A stretch of 64,000 nucleotides of DNA, taken from contig OV277862.1 in NCBI GenBank assembly GCA_922989275.2, positions 45,347,786-45,411,785 of the forward strand. The letters are read 5' to 3'. Every line of letters begins with the position of its first letter. Position 1 is the first letter of the stretch. The notes below the pieces were generated by a model. That model was not told the DNA's origin and did no database searches. It was given only the letters and a program-made list of their open reading frames with translations. Of the stretch, positions 62,376 through 64,000 are shown in pieces. The DNA is from Gari tellinella. Lineage: Eukaryota > Mollusca > Bivalvia > Cardiida > Psammobiidae. The position numbers and the translations under genes were made by a program.

Positions 62376-62616
62376 GGGCCCGTTTCATAAAACATCTTAC
62401 GACAAATGTTGTCGTAAGTCAAATTATAAAACTCTCAATTATTATTTATTTCGCCATCTAATCCTGTCTTGTGATATCTTTTTGGAATCGTCTTGAAAAG
62501 ACGATTCCAAAAAGATGTCACAAGACAGGATTCGATAGAGAAATCAGAGATTAAACGTATTTTAAAGTTTTGACTTACGACAACATTTGTCGTAAGAAGC
62601 TTTATGAAACGGGCCC
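62376..62616. mobile_element. GGGCCCG-family MITE (second subtype), CAG target duplication
   Basis: GGGCCCGTTTCATAAAAC to GAAACGGGCCC with CAG at 62373-62375 and 62617-62619. Nested TTACGACAAATGTTGTCGTAAG inverted repeats, and a core pairing TCCTGTCTTGTGATATCTTT with its complement. It interrupts the gypsy gag/protease region. Confidence 0.88.
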
Positions 62617-62619
62617 CAG

Positions 62620-63811
62620 GCCTGGTCACTGTGTTCGACTTATAGTTTGGAGCTGTATTGGGTTTCGGCTGTTGCTTATTAATTGCTGAGCCGCTTGTTC
62701 TGGCTGTCATGTAAGACACTATTGACCTACCATGAGCCTCAATGTATTACTCAGCCAGCTGAACAACCTCTTTCCTGAAGCTCGGCGTCCTTTTTAACAA
62801 CAATGCTAGCTCAGGCGAACATGGTTTGATAAATTGTTCCCGGGCTATCAAGTCTATCAGCCCTTCAAACGTTTCGTCTACCTCGGCCATTTCTGCCCAT
62901 CTACATAAATAAATAACTATGCGAGCCATAAACTGAAATACAGCTTCACCTTGCTTAGGCTAGCTATCCCGAAAATCCGTTCGGAACCCTTCTTCTGTCA
63001 ACTGATACCGTTTGAGTACTGCCTTTTTCAACGCTTTGTAATCATCAGCTTGCTAAGGCGATATGCAGGTGTTCACTCAAAGACATTTGCCTGTCAACAA
63101 TGAGCTGAGACTAACTGCCCATGTCTTCTAATTCCATCTTTAGCTCTTGGCAAAACGCTCAAAACGTTCGATATAGGCGTCCATATCATCATTGTTCTCT
63201 TCGAACTTCGGCAACTTTGGTCCCAGCGACTTGCTCGTGGGCTCATGTTTCAAAACGCCGGCATCAGCCCGCAATTTCATCAGCGCCAACTCTCGCTCCA
63301 GCTCTTCTTGCTTGTATACAGTCCATTTATCTCTAAGATATGCCCCAAGCTTGAGTCGCACATCATCGTCTTTTCGCTTCTGGGGCCCGTTTTACTTAAC
63401 TTCTTACGCAAAAATTTTGCGTAAGTCAAAATTTTAAATTTTAATTTATATTTTTTATTATCACTTGCTACAAACAGCAAATAGCCAGGTCAAAGGACGC
63501 GCTTTTAGCGCGTTCTCTGATCTGGCTATCTGCTGTTTGCAAACGTTTATGATCGAAAAATAAGAGTTAAACTATTTTGACTTACACAAAAATTTTGCGT
63601 AAGTTGTTAAGTAAAACGGGCCCCTGGTCTTCTCTCTCAGCCTCCAACTTTCGGCGTTCGTCCTCATCCCTACGCCCCTGTTCTGCGCTCTCCGCTTATT
63701 TTCTCGTCTCAGCACACACTATTCTCTATCAAGAAACTCCCTTTCTTTCTTCTCAACGTATGTCATGAGATTCGAGCCAGTTGAACCCATGCATTCACCA
63801 TCACGATCCAT
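62620..63811 (-). pseudogene. Ty3/gypsy gag
   Basis: The start is an ATG at 63811 (MDRDGECMGSTGSNLMTYVE), about 60 nt after the primer-binding site. It is followed by a Glu/Arg-rich coiled stretch, then, after the MITE at 63383-63623, DVRLKLGAYLRDKW, ERELALMKLRADAG, LGPKLPKFEENNDDMDAYIERFERFA. Further down are MARIVIYLCRWAEMAEVDET and FEGLIDLIAREQFIKPCSPE, a SCAN-like capsid segment. Stops and frameshifts plus two MITE insertions break it. The gag order and short leader are typical of metazoan Ty3/gypsy elements. Confidence 0.75.
63383..63623. mobile_element. GGGCCCG-family MITE, CTG target duplication
   Basis: GGGCCCGTTTTACTTAAC to GTAAAACGGGCCC with CTG on both sides (63380-63382, 63624-63626). 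The hairpin at 63471-63540 is the CAAACAGCAAATAGCC type. It inserted into the gypsy gag. Confidence 0.9.
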
Positions 63812-63869
63812 CATGAAACTAGTATTCAAACCTTAAAAGTTCCAACCATATAAACCTCCTCAGAACTAT

Positions 63870-63887
63870 ATCCCGGACGAGCCCCAA
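63870..63887 (-). promoter_or_regulatory. tRNA-Pro primer-binding site of the gypsy element
   Basis: The minus strand reads TTGGGGCTCGTCCGGGAT, matching the complement of the 3' end of tRNA-Pro (expected TGGGGGCTCGTCCGGGAT) at 17 of 18 bases. It lies just downstream of the LTR-like GTCTTGACAAT end and about 60 nt before the gag ATG, exactly where reverse transcription would be primed. Confidence 0.7.
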
Positions 63888-64000
63888 AATTGTCAAGACG
63901 TTCGGTTACCCTTATCCTAATGCTAGAGCCCTTAACTTGATCCCGGACAAGCCCCAAAATTGTCAAGACGTTCGGTTACCTTTATTCTAATGCTAGAGCC
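63870..64000 (-). repeat. Tandem 70-bp repeat of LTR end plus primer-binding site
   Basis: ATCCCGGAC(G/A)AGCCCCAAAA begins at 63870 and again at 63940. Each is followed by TTGTCAAGACGTTCGGTTACC and ATGCTAGAGCC. The second copy of the primer-binding site has G to A. The array runs off the window, so the LTR itself cannot be delimited. Confidence 0.75.

Overview
This window is repeat-dense eukaryotic DNA from a metazoan, most likely a bivalve mollusc. That placement is an inference. It rests on tRNA-headed SINEs with tails of the kind common in molluscs, long interspersed elements bounded by AGCTCACCTGAGC-like ends, RTE/Jockey-like LINEs, a tRNA-Pro-primed Ty3/gypsy element, and one host gene with very long introns. 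There is no bacterial gene organisation, and most short open frames are accidental translations of repeats.

Host gene: one multi-exon gene can be assembled on the minus strand from splice signals and matching reading phase. A TATA-like box (45944-45950) lies ahead of a signal-peptide exon (45853-45895). A possible 33-nt micro-exon (34512-34544) follows, then two exons (32120-32322 and 27404-27568) that together encode most of an F5/8 type C (discoidin) domain. The remaining exons were not found and probably lie below 27.4 kb or outside the window. Introns of about 11, 2.2 and 4.6 kb are filled with mobile elements. The signal-peptide exon sits at the end of a three-unit tandem repeat (period about 120 bp); the other two copies have decayed.

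Autonomous-type mobile elements: a non-LTR retrotransposon at 11.6-16.2 kb is almost intact (ORF1 with coiled coil and RRM-like domain; ORF2 with APE endonuclease, reverse transcriptase and C-terminal zinc finger). A single in-frame UAG is all that separates its two frames. Broken ones include an RTE-like LINE (5.6-7.7 kb, minus), a LINE fragment with an inserted zinc finger (38.8-39.9 kb, minus), a Tc1-like fragment (26.5 kb), a DD41D mariner-type transposase (49.4-50.5 kb), a Ty3/gypsy element lacking RT and RNase H (60.2-64.0 kb, minus), and two remnants of a conserved metazoan protein with FEN/PIN-like acidic motifs (39.9-41.3 kb plus; 54.5-55.7 kb minus).

Non-autonomous elements make up most of the rest: families with TA target sites (CAGTGGAG and CAGTGCTCCCTC ends), families with TTAA target sites (piggyBac-like, CCCTTTCAC, CCCTTTACC and CCCTTAGCCTGCC ends), a GGGCCCG family with 3-bp CNG target duplications, a family with a 6-bp duplication, several long palindromes, and SINEs.

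The standout signal is a roughly 65-bp GC-tipped palindrome of the form CAAACAG...GATCAGACGCCG/CGGCGTCTGATC...CTGTTTG. It occurs in 30 or more full, half or collapsed copies, roughly one per 2 kb, inside at least four element families whose terminal repeats and target sites are otherwise unrelated. Its arms differ from family to family but stay complementary. A second hairpin (AAGCAGGCTGAAAG...) is likewise shared by two unrelated families. This looks like a modular, exchangeable hairpin cassette that I do not recognise as a described system.
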